A program made the position numbers and the translations under genes. Below, piece by piece: positions 37,484-48,153 of a stretch of DNA of 64,000 nt (within the stretch, counting starts at the first letter, position 1; every line of letters starts with the position of its first letter). The notes beneath the pieces are model-generated. The model did not search any database, was not told where the DNA came from, and saw nothing but the letters and a program-made list of their open reading frames with translations. The stretch comes from Streptococcus sanguinis. GTDB lineage: Bacteria; Bacillota; Bacilli; Lactobacillales; Streptococcaceae. The stretch is from NCBI RefSeq assembly GCF_900635155.1, contig NZ_LR134002.1, positions 1,054,001-1,118,000 on the forward strand. The letters run 5' to 3'.

Positions 37484-39943
37484 ATGCAAGACAGAAACTT
37501 AGTAAATGTTAATCTGACTAGTGAAATGAAGACTAGTTTCATCGATTACGCAATGAGTGTTATCGTGGCTCGGGCACTTCCAGATGTTCGTGATGGTCTA
37601 AAGCCAGTTCACCGTCGGATTCTCTATGGTATGAATGAGCTGGGTGTGACGCCTGAGAAGCCTCACAAGAAATCAGCTCGTATCACAGGGGATGTCATGG
37701 GTAAGTATCACCCGCATGGTGACTCCTCTATTTATGAAGCGATGGTGCGGATGGCTCAATGGTGGAGCTATCGCTATATGCTTGTAGATGGCCATGGAAA
37801 CTTCGGTTCTATGGACGGAGACGGAGCCGCTGCTCAACGTTATACAGAAGCACGTATGAGCAAGATTGCTCTGGAGATGCTTCGTGATATTAATAAAAAC
37901 ACTGTTGATTATATCGATAACTATGATGCCAGCGAGAGAGAGCCTGTAGTTCTTCCTGCTCGCTTCCCTAACTTACTTGTAAATGGAGCGACAGGGATTG
38001 CAGTTGGGATGGCGACTAATATCCCACCTCATAATCTTGGTGAGTCCATTGATGCAGTTAAGCTTGTCATGGACAATCCGGAAGCAACAACTCGCGACAT
38101 CATGGAAGTCCTACCTGGACCAGATTTTCCAACAGGAGCACTGGTTATGGGCAAGTCTGGTATTCACCGGGCTTATGAAACAGGGAAGGGTTCGATTGTT
38201 CTTCGTTCTCGTACTGAAATCGAAGAGATGAAAAATGGTCGTGAGCGAATTGTCGTAACCGAGTTTCCTTACATGGTTAATAAGACTAAGGTCCATGAGC
38301 ATATTGTTCGTCTGGTGCAGGAAAAACGCATTGACGGTATCACAGCTGTTCGTGATGAGTCCAACCGTGAAGGGGTACGTTTTGTTATTGAGGTTCGTCG
38401 TGATGCCTCTGCACATGTCATTTTAAACAATCTTTTCAAGCTGACTCAGATGCAGACCAATTTCAGCTTCAATATGCTGGCTATTCAAAATGGTGTGCCA
38501 AAGATTCTATCTCTGCGTGAGATTTTGTTAGCCTACATTGAGCACCAAAAGGAAGTGGTGACTCGACGGACTGCTTTCGATAAAGAAAAGGCAGAAGCAC
38601 GAGCTCATATCTTGGCTGGTTTGCTGATTGCGTTGGATCACATTGATGAAGTGATTCGCATTATCCGTAATAGCGAGACAGACGCAGAAGCACAAGCTGA
38701 ATTGATGGCTAAGTTTGAGCTGTCTGAGCGCCAGAGTCAGGCTATCCTTGATATGCGTCTGCGTCGTCTGACTGGTTTGGAACGTGATAAGATTCAGTCA
38801 GAATACGACGAGCTGATTGCCTTGATTGCAGACTTGGCTGATATCTTGGCTAAGCCAGAGCGCGTTATCGCTATTATCAAGGAAGAATTAGACGAGGTCA
38901 AGCGTAAATTTGCTGATGATCGCCGAACTGAGCTGATGGTGGGGGAAGTTCTTTCTCTTGAAGATGAAGATTTGATTGAGGAAGCGGATGTTTTGATTAC
39001 CCTGTCTAATAAAGGTTATATCAAACGTCTGAATCAGGCTGAATTTACCGCTCAGAAACGCGGAGGCCGCGGTGTTCAAGGAACTGGCGTCAAAGACGAT
39101 GACTTCGTCAAAGAGCTTGTTTCAACAAGTACCCACGATAGACTGCTCTTCTTTACTAACAAAGGCCGAGTCTATCGTCTCAAAGGATATGAAATCCCTG
39201 AGTATGGTCGGACAGCCAAGGGCTTGCCTGTTGTTAATCTCTTGAAGTTAGATGAAGGAGAGACCATTCAGACCATTATTAATGTCCAACAGGACCGCAG
39301 TGATGATTCCTATCTCTTCTTTACTACCCGTCATGGGGTGGTCAAACGGACCAGTGTAACGGAATTTGCTAATATTCGTCAGAACGGTCTCAAGGCTTTG
39401 AATTTGAAAGACGAAGACGAGTTAATCAATGTCTTTCTGACAGACGGCGCTGCAGACGTTATCATTGGTACTAAGTTTGGTTATTCTGTCCGCTTCAATG
39501 AGACAGCTGTTCGGAGCATGAGTCGTATAGCGACTGGTGTTCGCGGAGTCAATCTTCGAGATGGTGACCAGGTTGTTGGTGCTGGTGTGATTGCTGAGGG
39601 GGACGAAGTGCTTGTCATTACCGAAAAAGGCTATGGTAAGCGAACTCTTGCTAGTGAGTATCCAACCAAGGGCCGTGGCGGTAAAGGGATTAAAACAGCC
39701 AATATCACTGATAAGAACGGACCTCTTGCTGGTCTGATGACTGTTACTGGCGAGGAAGATTTGATGATTATCACTAATACAGGCGTCATCATTCGGACCA
39801 GTGTGGCTAATATTTCTCAGACTGGCCGCTCAACCATGGGAGTTAAGGTCATGCGTCTGGACCAAAATGCACAGATTGTCACCTTTACAAGCGTCGAAGC
39901 AGATGATAAAGAAGATGTAGCAGAGGAAGAAAACGAATCGTAA
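37484..39943 (+). CDS. gyrA: DNA gyrase subunit A
   Basis: GyrA is the breakage-reunion subunit of gyrase. The quinolone region reads [13 protein letters not shown] with Ser81- and Glu85-equivalents unchanged. The catalytic Tyr is in [11 protein letters not shown], and the GyrA-box-like [11 protein letters not shown] marks the wrapping domain near 527. The start is ATG 37484 ([10 protein letters not shown]) after AGAAAGG (37467-37473); the ATG at 37463 has no ribosome binding site. Length 819 aa. srtA follows after 14 bases, as in most streptococci. Confidence 0.97.
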   Translation: MQDRNLVNVNLTSEMKTSFIDYAMSVIVARALPDVRDGLKPVHRRILYGMNELGVTPEKPHKKSARITGDVMGKYHPHGDSSIYEAMVRMAQWWSYRYMLVDGHGNFGSMDGDGAAAQRYTEARMSKIALEMLRDINKNTVDYIDNYDASEREPVVLPARFPNLLVNGATGIAVGMATNIPPHNLGESIDAVKLVMDNPEATTRDIMEVLPGPDFPTGALVMGKSGIHRAYETGKGSIVLRSRTEIEEMKNGRERIVVTEFPYMVNKTKVHEHIVRLVQEKRIDGITAVRDESNREGVRFVIEVRRDASAHVILNNLFKLTQMQTNFSFNMLAIQNGVPKILSLREILLAYIEHQKEVVTRRTAFDKEKAEARAHILAGLLIALDHIDEVIRIIRNSETDAEAQAELMAKFELSERQSQAILDMRLRRLTGLERDKIQSEYDELIALIADLADILAKPERVIAIIKEELDEVKRKFADDRRTELMVGEVLSLEDEDLIEEADVLITLSNKGYIKRLNQAEFTAQKRGGRGVQGTGVKDDDFVKELVSTSTHDRLLFFTNKGRVYRLKGYEIPEYGRTAKGLPVVNLLKLDEGETIQTIINVQQDRSDDSYLFFTTRHGVVKRTSVTEFANIRQNGLKALNLKDEDELINVFLTDGAADVIIGTKFGYSVRFNETAVRSMSRIATGVRGVNLRDGDQVVGAGVIAEGDEVLVITEKGYGKRTLASEYPTKGRGGKGIKTANITDKNGPLAGLMTVTGEEDLMIITNTGVIIRTSVANISQTGRSTMGVKVMRLDQNAQIVTFTSVEADDKEDVAEEENES

Positions 39944-39957
39944 AAGAGGACCTCTAT

Positions 39958-40713
39958 ATGGTACAAGGAAAAAGAAGTCGAAAAAGAAAACAAAAAAGCA
40001 AAAGAAATATTTTTATCAATATCGTTGCGACATTATTAATTATTGTGGCTCTTGGCTTAATCTTTAATGCGCAAATCCGAAACATGATTATGGTTTGGCA
40101 TACCAACAAATATCAGGTTAGCAAGGTTTCTAAAGACTCTATTGATAAGAATAAAAACGTTAAGACAAGTTTTGATTTTAACAAGGTAGAGTCGCTTTCT
40201 ACAGAAGCGGTCATCAATGCTCAGTGGAAAGCGCAGCAACTGCCTGTTATCGGAGGTATCTCAATTCCAGAAGTATCCATGAATTTGCCAATCTTCAAAG
40301 GACTGGATAATGCTGGATTGTATTATGGTGCTGGTACGATGAAAGAAACCCAGCAGATGGGGCAGGGAAATTATGCCTTGGCTAGCCACCATGTCTTTGG
40401 CATCACAGGGGCTAGTAACATGCTCTTTTCCCCACTGGACCGTGCTAAGGCTGGTATGAAGATTTATATCACCGATAAAGAGCAAGTCTATACTTATGTA
40501 ATCACCAGTGTTGAAACGGTAACTCCGGATCGAACAGATCTGATTGAGGATACTGAAGGCGTTACAGAGATTACTTTGGTTACTTGTGAGGATGCCGCGG
40601 CAACCAACCGGACTATTGTCAAAGGAACGTTAGAAGGTTCTGTTGAGTATGATAAGGCTCCTAAGGAAGTTCTTGAATCTTTCAGTAAATCCTATAATCA
40701 AATGCAGATTTAA
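39958..40713 (+). CDS. srtA: Class A sortase
   Basis: SrtA joins LPXTG surface proteins, such as the 5'-nucleotidase in this window, to peptidoglycan. The 251-aa protein has a basic cytoplasmic start and one membrane anchor (about 18-36). The catalytic residues are His144 in ALASHHVFG, Cys210 in TLVTCEDAAATNR and the Arg of the same motif (R218). Co-location with gyrA is conserved in streptococci and suggests co-transcription. Confidence 0.96.
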   Translation: MVQGKRSRKRKQKSKRNIFINIVATLLIIVALGLIFNAQIRNMIMVWHTNKYQVSKVSKDSIDKNKNVKTSFDFNKVESLSTEAVINAQWKAQQLPVIGGISIPEVSMNLPIFKGLDNAGLYYGAGTMKETQQMGQGNYALASHHVFGITGASNMLFSPLDRAKAGMKIYITDKEQVYTYVITSVETVTPDRTDLIEDTEGVTEITLVTCEDAAATNRTIVKGTLEGSVEYDKAPKEVLESFSKSYNQMQI

Positions 40714-40736
40714 AGGTAAAAAACTAAAAAATATTT

Positions 40737-40781
40737 CACTCTAAAGGTTAGGAAGAATTCTAACTTTTGGAGTGTTTTTTT
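40737..40781 (+). terminator. Terminator after srtA
   Basis: CACTCTAAAGGTTAG (40737-40751) pairs with CTAACTTTTGGAGTG (40760-40774), followed by a run of T. Confidence 0.9.
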
Positions 40782-40870
40782 ATCTAAAATTTGTTCTGAA
40801 TGAAAGATTTTTTGTATCAATTCTTGCTGATTTTAACTCTTTTTCCGAATAATAAGGTAAGGAGGTTTCT

Positions 40871-41554
40871 ATGTATAGCATTTCATTTCAAGATGATATT
40901 AGCATAATGCCACGGGAGCGTTTAATGAGAGAAGGAGCTGAAAAACTTAGTAATCAGGAACTCCTATCAATCTTTCTCAGGACAGGCAACAAAAAAGAAA
41001 CTGTTTTTCAAGTTTCTCAAAGAATTTTATCATCTATTTCCAGTTTGAACGATCTTAAGTATTTAACTTTGCAGGAATTGCAGACTATTTCTGGAATCGG
41101 TCCGATTAAGGCTGTGGAGCTACAGGCCATTATCGAATTAGGGCGACGGATTAACCGTGCAGAAGTTCTGCAGAAAGAGCAGATTATGGGCAGTCAAAAA
41201 TTAGCCCAGAAGATGCAGCAAGAGCTAGGAGACATGAGGCAAGAGTGCTTGGTTGCTATTTATCTTAATAGTCAAAATCAAATTTTGCACCAGCAGACTA
41301 TTTTCATGGGGACTGTAAGCAGAAGCATTGCTGAGCCGAGAGAAATTCTCCACTACGCTCTCAAGCACCTGGCGACATCTATCATACTGGTACACAATCA
41401 TCCATCTGGATCAGTCGTTCCTAGCAGAAACGATGATGAAGTGACGCAGCATATGAAAGAAGCGTGTGAGATGATGGGCTTGGTTCTTTTGGATCATCTG
41501 ATTGTGTCTAGGTCTAACTACTATAGCTACCGAGAAGAGACAGATATGATATAA
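40871..41554 (+). CDS. radC: RadC family JAB-domain protein
   Basis: The 227-aa protein has an N-terminal helix-hairpin-helix ([20 protein letters not shown], about 73-92). A C-terminal JAB/MPN+ metalloprotease-like domain carries [14 protein letters not shown], the zinc-binding HxHx7-10D motif. Despite its name, a role in recombination repair is not established. RBS AAGGAGG precedes the ATG. Confidence 0.93.
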   Translation: MYSISFQDDISIMPRERLMREGAEKLSNQELLSIFLRTGNKKETVFQVSQRILSSISSLNDLKYLTLQELQTISGIGPIKAVELQAIIELGRRINRAEVLQKEQIMGSQKLAQKMQQELGDMRQECLVAIYLNSQNQILHQQTIFMGTVSRSIAEPREILHYALKHLATSIILVHNHPSGSVVPSRNDDEVTQHMKEACEMMGLVLLDHLIVSRSNYYSYREETDMI

Positions 41555-41573
41555 TTTGATTTACTTGAATATA

Positions 41574-41606
41574 AAAAACTTCTATTCGTGTAGAACAGAA
41601 GTTTAT
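41574..41606. terminator. Bidirectional terminator between radC and the C26 gene
   Basis: AAACTTCT (41576-41583) pairs with AGAAGTTT (41597-41604), with A- and T-runs at the two sides. Confidence 0.7.
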
Positions 41607-41622
41607 CTAGAAATAGAGGCTT

Positions 41623-42315
41623 TTAAAGAATATTGACAACATAATCAAACAGGGCTAAATCTCCTTCTCTGGAGCCAAACAAGAACTCTGGGTGCCATTG
41701 GACGCCAAGGAAAGGGCTACCGTCAGTAGAAGTGATTGCTTCAATAATCTTATCGCGAGGATCATAGGCGATGACTTCTAGGCCAGCCGCTAAATCCTTG
41801 ATACTCTGGTGGTGGAAGGAGTTGATTTCAGATGCAGGGCCGTAAATTTCGTGCAGAATAGAGCCATTTTTGGTCACCATAGTTTGAGTTGTGTACTCAG
41901 CAGAGCTATCTTGCCAATGATCTTCAATGTCTTGATGAAGAGTTCCGCCTAGGGCGACATTATAAAGTTGGGTTCCGCGGCAGACGGTGAAGATTGGTTT
42001 ATTTTGACTGCGAGCTTCCTTGATTAAAGCAAGTTCAAAAATGTCCCGTTTGAGTAGATAATCATCGCTTTCAATGACTTTTTCTTCCCCATAGAACTGC
42101 GGACATACATTCTGACCGCCTGTGATGATTAATTTGTCAACAACGGAAACATACCGTTTTGCCATTTCTTCATCACCAATTGGCAAAATTATTGGAATTC
42201 CGCCAACTTCTTTGACTCCCTCAACGAATCCAGTCGCCGTATAGCTCATATGGATGAAGTGATCGTCTGGGATTTCTCTTTCATTTCCGGTTATTCCAAT
42301 AATTGGTTTACTCAT
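41623..42315 (-). CDS. Class I glutamine amidotransferase-like hydrolase (peptidase C26)
   Basis: The 230-aa protein belongs to the gamma-glutamyl-GABA hydrolase (PuuD-like) group. The nucleophile elbow is FTVCRGTQLYNVALGG, with Cys near 111. The His-Glu pair is in GVQWHPEF near the end, and LIITGGQNVCPQFYGE is the oxyanion region. The real substrate in streptococci is unknown. It lies 24 bases after rex and is probably co-transcribed with it, as in S. pneumoniae. Confidence 0.9.
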   Translation of the reverse strand: MSKPIIGITGNEREIPDDHFIHMSYTATGFVEGVKEVGGIPIILPIGDEEMAKRYVSVVDKLIITGGQNVCPQFYGEEKVIESDDYLLKRDIFELALIKEARSQNKPIFTVCRGTQLYNVALGGTLHQDIEDHWQDSSAEYTTQTMVTKNGSILHEIYGPASEINSFHHQSIKDLAAGLEVIAYDPRDKIIEAITSTDGSPFLGVQWHPEFLFGSREGDLALFDYVVNIL

Positions 42316-42339
42316 TGAGTGTTCAATACCTCTTTCAAA

Positions 42340-42987
42340 TTAATGTTCATTTTTTCTCATGAAGTAGAGCAGAGTCTGCAGTTCGCTAGTCAGGTCAACG
42401 TACTGAACGACCACGTCCTTAGGTAGGGATAGATTTACTGGCGAGAAGCAGAGAATACCTTTAACACCTGCTTGAACTAAGATAGATGCAACTTCTTGGG
42501 CTTTTACGCTAGGTACAGTTAGGATGGCAGTTTGCACATTTCCTGACTGTATTTTTTCTTTGATTTGGGAAATTCCATAGATAGGAATCCCATCGCTGGT
42601 TGTGCTACCAACTTCTGGATGGTCATCTGTGTCGAAAGCCATTACAACCTTCATTTTATTGCGCTCATGAAAACGATAGTGCAGCAGAGCCCGCCCCATG
42701 TTACCGACACCAACAATCATGACATTGGTGATAGCATTGTCATTCAAGAGGTCAGCAAAAAAGTTCATCAATTTCTTGACATCATAGCCAAATCCTCTGC
42801 GGCCAAGTTCACCGAAATAAGAAAAATCTCGTCTGACGGTAGCAGAGTCAATGCCAATAGCTTCAGCTATTTGCTTGGAGTTGGCTTTCTCAATCTTCTC
42901 AGCATTAAAACGTTTAAAAATACGATAGTAGAGCGACAGTCTCTTAGCAGTTGCTCGGGGAATTGTAGTATTTTTTTCAGTTTTCAC
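42340..42987 (-). CDS. rex: Redox-sensing transcriptional repressor Rex
   Basis: Rex binds operators when NADH is low and releases them when NADH rises, controlling fermentation genes. The 215-aa protein has an N-terminal winged helix ([26 protein letters not shown], about 37-62) and a Rossmann domain with [16 protein letters not shown] near 90 and a domain-swapped C-terminal helix. No clear TTGTGA-N6-TCACAA operator is seen near ldh in this window. Confidence 0.95.
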   Translation of the reverse strand: MKTEKNTTIPRATAKRLSLYYRIFKRFNAEKIEKANSKQIAEAIGIDSATVRRDFSYFGELGRRGFGYDVKKLMNFFADLLNDNAITNVMIVGVGNMGRALLHYRFHERNKMKVVMAFDTDDHPEVGSTTSDGIPIYGISQIKEKIQSGNVQTAILTVPSVKAQEVASILVQAGVKGILCFSPVNLSLPKDVVVQYVDLTSELQTLLYFMRKNEH

Positions 42988-43107
42988 AAAATCACAACCT
43001 TTCTAATTCTATTTTATAGGAAGTTTGTGAAAAAATCAACTAATTAAGGATGTTTGATTTATAAAAAAGAAAATCAGTAATCGCTGGGAATAGTAGCGTT
43101 GAAAAAC

Positions 43108-43329
43108 TTAGTCCTGATAGAGACTTAGGTCTAACTGGTACATCTGGCGGTACAAGTCCCCAATTAGCCCTGTAAAAGGCAGCTGGTGTCCTTTATAGGT
43201 AACAGAAAGCACCCTGAGCGAGTCAGGAACCGTGACGCAGCCAGAGAAGGCTAGAAGAAATTCGTCAAAGTCTTCATAGGTTAGTGTTCGTTTTACCTTA
43301 TATGAGTCCAAATAGGTCAGTTCAACCAT
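43108..43329 (-). CDS. DUF4649 family small protein
   Basis: The 73-aa protein (MVELTYLDSYKVKRTLTYED) matches the DUF4649 family found next to a DUF1831 gene and cysteine desulfurase in streptococci. It contains the segment LRVLSVTYKGHQLPFTGLIGDLY. No function known. It is probably the last gene of the prs2 operon. Confidence 0.75.
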   Translation of the reverse strand: MVELTYLDSYKVKRTLTYEDFDEFLLAFSGCVTVPDSLRVLSVTYKGHQLPFTGLIGDLYRQMYQLDLSLYQD

Positions 43330-43451
43330 CGTTAATCCTTTCTTTGGGTTCGATTAGTCATTTGATATTTTCAAGGGTTCTAGGCAGAAGTCAAGCTTTT
43401 TTGGTTTTTTAAAGAGTCAAAACCAAAAAAGCAAAATTACGAGAATCTTGC

Positions 43452-43799
43452 TTATTGTGGTGTCTTTTCAAAAATATTTCTTTCAACCAAGCTGTCCATC
43501 AAAAAATAAAATTTTTGTTGGATAATGTGATGATCTTCTGATTTGAAAATATTGACCAAGCGCAGGCCTGATTTGTCAGTGATGTTAATTTTAAAACCAT
43601 TCAAATCTTTATTGACGATGATTTTCAGCAGAAAACCATTTCCGCTGTTGGGAACAGATTCCAACAGACGAGAGAGTTCATAGTTGCCAACCTTGCTTTC
43701 CGAGAAAGTATTGTCGCGCAAAGTAAATTTCTTGACATTTGGGTGAAGTGAATAGGTATATTCACAGTTTGCTAAGCTAACAGATGTTTGAAAGGCCAT
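43452..43799 (-). CDS. DUF1831 family protein
   Basis: The 115-aa protein (MAFQTSVSLANCEYTYSLHPNV) matches DUF1831, a small alpha/beta family of lactic acid bacteria of unknown function. It starts one base after the desulfurase stop, so the two are translationally coupled. The persistent pairing suggests a role with sulfur transfer; this is inference from context only. A hairpin-forming spacer of 122 bases separates it from the DUF4649 gene. Confidence 0.8.
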   Translation of the reverse strand: MAFQTSVSLANCEYTYSLHPNVKKFTLRDNTFSESKVGNYELSRLLESVPNSGNGFLLKIIVNKDLNGFKINITDKSGLRLVNIFKSEDHHIIQQKFYFLMDSLVERNIFEKTPQ

Positions 43800-43800
43800 C

Positions 43801-44913
43801 TTATCCTCCTAAAATTTCTTTTAATTTCTTTGTAAATAATTGAATCTCTTGCAGAGTCGTTTGATCCGAAGTACTGATCCGAACGGACTCATACAAGCGA
43901 TTGGAATCCTTGCCATACATAGCCTGCAAGACATGACTGGGTTGTATAGCTCCGGCTGTGCAGGCTGAGCCTGTTGAAATGGAAAATGCATTTAAATCCA
44001 TTTGAAGCAGAAGCAGGTCATTTTTTTGATTGGGAAATCCCAAATTGATGACATATGGTAAGCTTGGTTGACTTTCATTTAAGTAAAAGTCAATGTCCGA
44101 TAAGTCAGCAAGTAAGTTGTCTTTTAAGTATTGCGCATGCTCTAGATTTTCCTCTAGATGTTCCATGCTCTCTAACAGAGCAGCCGCCATGCCTGTGATA
44201 GAGATTAGATTTTCAGTTCCGGCCCGGTGTTTTTCTTCCTGATCACCACCGTGCATGAAATTGTCAAAATCTATCTTCTTGGCATAAAGGAAGCCAACGC
44301 CTTTGGGACCATGAAACTTATGAGCTGAAGCAGATAGAAAGTCAATTCCTAGCTCGCCAGGGTAGATGGGAAGTTTACCAATTGCTTGGACAGCATCAAC
44401 GTGAAAAGCAGCAGGATGTTCTTGCAGTAATGCACCAATTTCCTTAACGGGAAGGATAGCACCCGTCTCGTTATTAACCGCCATGACAGATACAAGAATA
44501 GTGTCAGGTCTAAGTGCTTTCTTAATATCCTCCGCTCGAATCTGACCATCCACCGGCTGAACAAAAGTAGCTTCAAAGTCGAATTTATCTACTAGGTATT
44601 CCACCACTTCTAAGACAGCATGGTGCTCAATAGCAGTGGTGACAATATGCTTCCCTCGGTTCTGGTGACGAAGGGCATAGCCTTTGATTGCAGTATTGTT
44701 GCTTTCAGTGCCGCCTGAAGTAAAAAGAATCTTATTGCTTTGAGTATGCAGGGCTTGAGCAATATCCTCACGCGCCTGTCTGAGCAGTTTACTAGCTTCT
44801 CGACCATGTCTGTGTGTACTGGAAGGATTTCCAAAGACAGTCATAGTCTTGGTCATTGCTTGGATTGCAGCGGGCGACAAAGCAGTTGTAGCAGCATTAT
44901 CTAAATAAATCAC
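43801..44913 (-). CDS. Cysteine desulfurase (NifS/IscS-like)
   Basis: This PLP enzyme takes sulfur from cysteine. PLP-lysine is in SASAHKFHGPKGVGFLY near 200. The active-site Cys loop is SISTGSACTAGAIQPSHV near 325, and NNETGAILPVKEIG and FTSGGTESNN are also clear. I place the start at GTG 44913 (VIYLDNAATTALSP), ten bases after the prs2 stop; a longer reading to 44994 would run into prs2. Length 370 aa. It is one of possibly several desulfurases; which pathway it feeds (tRNA thiolation or other) is not shown. Confidence 0.92.
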   Translation of the reverse strand: MIYLDNAATTALSPAAIQAMTKTMTVFGNPSSTHRHGREASKLLRQAREDIAQALHTQSNKILFTSGGTESNNTAIKGYALRHQNRGKHIVTTAIEHHAVLEVVEYLVDKFDFEATFVQPVDGQIRAEDIKKALRPDTILVSVMAVNNETGAILPVKEIGALLQEHPAAFHVDAVQAIGKLPIYPGELGIDFLSASAHKFHGPKGVGFLYAKKIDFDNFMHGGDQEEKHRAGTENLISITGMAAALLESMEHLEENLEHAQYLKDNLLADLSDIDFYLNESQPSLPYVINLGFPNQKNDLLLLQMDLNAFSISTGSACTAGAIQPSHVLQAMYGKDSNRLYESVRISTSDQTTLQEIQLFTKKLKEILGG

Positions 44914-44923
44914 TCTGGTTACC

Positions 44924-45880
44924 TTATTTCTTTTGATAGGCAAAGAGCGGGCTGACTGGTCTTCTTTCTTGGATGCGGACAATAGCATCACCAATCAGTT
45001 CACTTGCTGTAATGTAGTGGAGATTCTTAGGTGTTTTTTCTTTGGTATCAACAGAGTCGGTCACAAGAATTTCCCTGATAGGAGAATTATCCAGTAATTC
45101 CGCAGCCTTTCCAGCAAAGAGTCCGTGACTGGATACAGCATAGATTTCGATTGCGCCTTCACGACTGACAATTTTTGAAGCTTCAGAGAAAGTCCGACCC
45201 GTATTCAAAATATCGTCAATCAAAATAGCCTTCTTTCCTTCGACATCTCCGATGATGTAGCCCTCAGAGCGACCAGCCTCATCTTCGCCATAATCAATGA
45301 TCGCAATCGGGGAATCCAAATACTCAGCAAGGTTGCGGGCGCGTTTGACGCCAGAGTTTTTAGGACTGACGACAACGACATCTTCGCCAGTTAGTCCCTT
45401 ATTGCAGTAGTGTTTGGCAAAGAGTGGAATAGTGAAAAGGTTGTCAACTGGGATATCAAAGAAACCTTGAACCTGCACTGCATGAAGATCCAGAGAAATC
45501 ACGCGATCTACTCCAGCACCGACCAGCATATTGGCAACTAGCTTAGCTGTGATTGGCTCGCGTGGAGCAGCTGTCCGATCCTGACGGGCGTAACCAAAAT
45601 AAGGCATAACAACATTGACTGTATTAGCACTGGCACGCTTGCAGGCATCCACCATAATCAAGAGCTCCATCAAGTGATTATTGACAGGGAAGCTAGTGGA
45701 CTGAATGATATAAATATCATAGCCGCGGACACTCTCTTCGATATTAATTTGAATCTCGCCGTCCGAGAATTGGCGGGAGGAAAGTTTTCCCAAAGGAACC
45801 CCAGCAGCCTCAGCGATTTTTTCAGCTATGGAATGATTGGAGTTGAGGGAAAAAAGCTTCATATTTTTTTTATCTGACAT
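44924..45880 (-). CDS. prs2: Ribose-phosphate pyrophosphokinase, second streptococcal paralogue
   Basis: Prs makes PRPP from ribose-5-phosphate and ATP. The 318-aa protein has [18 protein letters not shown], the ATP-site [15 protein letters not shown] and the catalytic flexible loop region. It matches the second prs gene of S. pneumoniae. Its PRPP-binding loop reads [12 protein letters not shown] where the main enzyme reads LIDDMIDTAGT, and [13 protein letters not shown] replaces the usual VVSPDHGGVTRAR. Activity or regulation may differ from the housekeeping copy. Confidence 0.9.
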   Translation of the reverse strand: MSDKKNMKLFSLNSNHSIAEKIAEAAGVPLGKLSSRQFSDGEIQINIEESVRGYDIYIIQSTSFPVNNHLMELLIMVDACKRASANTVNVVMPYFGYARQDRTAAPREPITAKLVANMLVGAGVDRVISLDLHAVQVQGFFDIPVDNLFTIPLFAKHYCNKGLTGEDVVVVSPKNSGVKRARNLAEYLDSPIAIIDYGEDEAGRSEGYIIGDVEGKKAILIDDILNTGRTFSEASKIVSREGAIEIYAVSSHGLFAGKAAELLDNSPIREILVTDSVDTKEKTPKNLHYITASELIGDAIVRIQERRPVSPLFAYQKK

Positions 45881-46015
45881 GAGTTGGACCGTCCTCTTTT
45901 TGTCTCATTTCTATATCTAATGCTCCATGAAATTTATTTTTCAATATGCTTTAGATTGCTACCTTTTATTTTACCAAAAAAATTAGATTATTTCAGCTAT
46001 TTTGTGGTTGTTGGT

Positions 46016-46579
46016 TTACAAGTTTTCAGAAAATCTTGCTATCTTGCTCTTGCCGGGTTTGTAGTCGATCTTGTGCTGTTTTAGGAAGTCAAGGAAATTT
46101 TCCTTTCCTTTTTCAAAATCTTCAACCTCGACTTCAAGTTCGAAGTCTGTTTTGCCAAAATAGTGGCTCTCATCCAGAGCCAGCAGACCAATTTCGTCTT
46201 CTTTTTCATAGCGGATAGTCTCTAGAGAGCCTAAAACTTTTAAGTCTTGAATGGGAAGTCCTTTTTGAATCAGGGTATCTAAAATCTCACCGGCAGGAAA
46301 GATATTGTTCTGTAAAATATTTTCAGTTTCTTCTGGTGTCAAGTTCTGATTGAGTTCCAAGGCTCCGACTTCTTGAGGAATCTTGAGCGTCAGCTCAGCT
46401 TCGCGATGCTTGAAAGTTCGTACTCGAAAAGCCATGTGAGCGTGACGGATAGACTGCTGATCTGACTCGATGTAGTAGTTGGTCTGGCTAACAGGAGTGA
46501 TGTCAGCAAACAACTGGAGCAAACGGTCGTGCTCTTCTTTTGTCAGCATGGTTTTAAATTCAATTTCTAAGTGGGTCAT
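46016..46579 (-). CDS. CYTH domain protein (YjbK-like)
   Basis: CYTH enzymes are triphosphate-tunnel metalloenzymes acting on triphosphates. The 187-aa protein has the N-terminal acidic signature LEIEFK (the ExExK motif) and alternating charged strands (AFRVRTFKHREAELTLKIP, DFELEVEVEDFEKG) lining the predicted tunnel. The start is ATG 46579 after AAAAGGAC; a TTG at 46585 is less likely. It is divergent from relQ, a conserved pairing in Firmicutes that hints at a link with (p)ppGpp or polyphosphate metabolism. Confidence 0.9.
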   Translation of the reverse strand: MTHLEIEFKTMLTKEEHDRLLQLFADITPVSQTNYYIESDQQSIRHAHMAFRVRTFKHREAELTLKIPQEVGALELNQNLTPEETENILQNNIFPAGEILDTLIQKGLPIQDLKVLGSLETIRYEKEDEIGLLALDESHYFGKTDFELEVEVEDFEKGKENFLDFLKQHKIDYKPGKSKIARFSENL

Positions 46580-46679
46580 TTTCAAGTCCTTTTCTTTGCT
46601 TTTGTTTGAAAGCGATTTATGTTATAATAACAGTTGTGTTTATTTTATACAAAAAATAATGATATGACAAGGTAAGTGT

Positions 46680-47351
46680 ATGACAATAGAATGGGAAGAG
46701 TTTCTAGACCCCTACATTCAAGCGGTTGGAGAGCTGAAAATTAAGTTGCGTGGGGTGCGAAAGCAATACCGCAAGCAGCAGCGTCATTCCCCGATTGAGT
46801 TTGTGACCGGGCGTGTCAAGCCAATTGAGAGCATTAAAGAAAAGATGGTTCTGCGAGGCATTCGCGAGGAAAACATCGAGCAGGAGATGCAGGATATTGC
46901 AGGCTTACGGGTTATGGTCCAGTTTGTCGATGATGTGGATGAAGTTTTAGAAGTCCTGCGAAACAGGACAGATATGCGGATTATTCAGGAACGGGATTAC
47001 ATCAAAAACAAAAAAGCCAGTGGCTATCGGAGTTACCATGTGATTGTAGAGTATCCAGTTGATACGATTAATGGTCATCGGCTTATTCTGGCTGAAATTC
47101 AGATTCGCACCCTTTCGATGAATTTTTGGGCTACGATTGAGCATTCTTTGAATTACAAGTATAAAGGAGAATTTCCCGAGGAAATCAAATGCCGCTTGGA
47201 AACCACAGCTAACCTAGCCTATCAGCTGGATGAGGAGATGGGTGCTATTCGTGACGCTATCCAGGAGGCGCAGGCCCTCTTTGACCCTCTTCACCGCAAG
47301 TTAAATGACGGTGTAGGAAATAGTGATGATACAGATGAAGAATACAGATAA
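46680..47351 (+). CDS. relQ: Small alarmone synthetase RelQ
   Basis: RelQ makes (p)ppGpp from ATP and GTP/GDP in response to stress, without a hydrolase domain. The 223-aa protein has the synthetase core: [28 protein letters not shown] (metal-binding region), [14 protein letters not shown] and [19 protein letters not shown]. The C-terminal helices ([16 protein letters not shown]) resemble the tetramerisation region. It overlaps nadK by 17 bases, and the relQ-nadK-rluD-pta order is conserved in streptococci. Confidence 0.95.
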   Translation: MTIEWEEFLDPYIQAVGELKIKLRGVRKQYRKQQRHSPIEFVTGRVKPIESIKEKMVLRGIREENIEQEMQDIAGLRVMVQFVDDVDEVLEVLRNRTDMRIIQERDYIKNKKASGYRSYHVIVEYPVDTINGHRLILAEIQIRTLSMNFWATIEHSLNYKYKGEFPEEIKCRLETTANLAYQLDEEMGAIRDAIQEAQALFDPLHRKLNDGVGNSDDTDEEYR

Positions 47352-48153
47352 AAAAATAGCGATTATCCGTAATCGGAAAAGACAGAGTGAACAAGTTTAT
47401 CAGGATTTGAAGCAGAAGCTGAAACAGAACGGCTTTATTTTAACTCCTAAGAATCCCGACATCGTGATTTCGGTTGGTGGTGACGGCATGTTGCTATCGG
47501 CTTTTCATATGTATGAAGAACAGCTGGATCGGGTTCGCTTTGTTGGTGTGCATACAGGCCATCTCGGATTCTATACGGACTACCGTGATTTTGAACTAGA
47601 TAAGTTGGTGGAAAATCTCAAATTAGACTCCGGGGCTCAGGTTTCTTATCCAATTTTAAATGTCAAAATTACTTTTGAAAATGGTGATACACGCATCATT
47701 CGCGCTTTGAACGAAGCAACAATCAAGCGCTCGGATCGGACTATGGTAGCCGATGTCATTATCAATCGGGTTCATTTCGAGCGTTTCCGAGGAGACGGGA
47801 TTTCCGTTTCGACTCCGACGGGCAGTACAGCCTATAATAAATCTCTGGGTGGAGCGGTATTGCATCCGACGATTGAAGCCTTGCAAGTAACAGAAATTGC
47901 CAGCCTCAACAATCGGGTTTATCGGACGTTGGGCTCGTCGGTCATTGTTCCCAAAAAGGATAAGATTGAGTTAGTGCCGACCCGCAGTGACTATCACACT
48001 ATTGCGGTTGATAATCAGACTTTCTCTTTCAAAAATATTGTCCGTATTGAGTATCAGATTGACAATCATAAGATACATTTTGTGGCTTCACCAAGCCATA
48101 CCAGCTTTTGGAATCGTGTCAGAGACTCCTTTATTGGAGAGTGCAAGGAATGA
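47335..48153 (+). CDS. nadK: NAD kinase
   Basis: NadK phosphorylates NAD to NADP. The 272-aa protein has the kinase motifs [15 protein letters not shown] (GGDG, about 45), [11 protein letters not shown] and the substrate site [21 protein letters not shown] chose ATG 47335 (MKNTDKK) by likeness to pneumococcal NadK; ATG 47326 and GTG 47323 in the same frame are possible. The gene begins inside relQ and its stop overlaps the start of the next gene (ATGA). Confidence 0.94.
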   Translation: MKNTDKKIAIIRNRKRQSEQVYQDLKQKLKQNGFILTPKNPDIVISVGGDGMLLSAFHMYEEQLDRVRFVGVHTGHLGFYTDYRDFELDKLVENLKLDSGAQVSYPILNVKITFENGDTRIIRALNEATIKRSDRTMVADVIINRVHFERFRGDGISVSTPTGSTAYNKSLGGAVLHPTIEALQVTEIASLNNRVYRTLGSSVIVPKKDKIELVPTRSDYHTIAVDNQTFSFKNIVRIEYQIDNHKIHFVASPSHTSFWNRVRDSFIGECKE

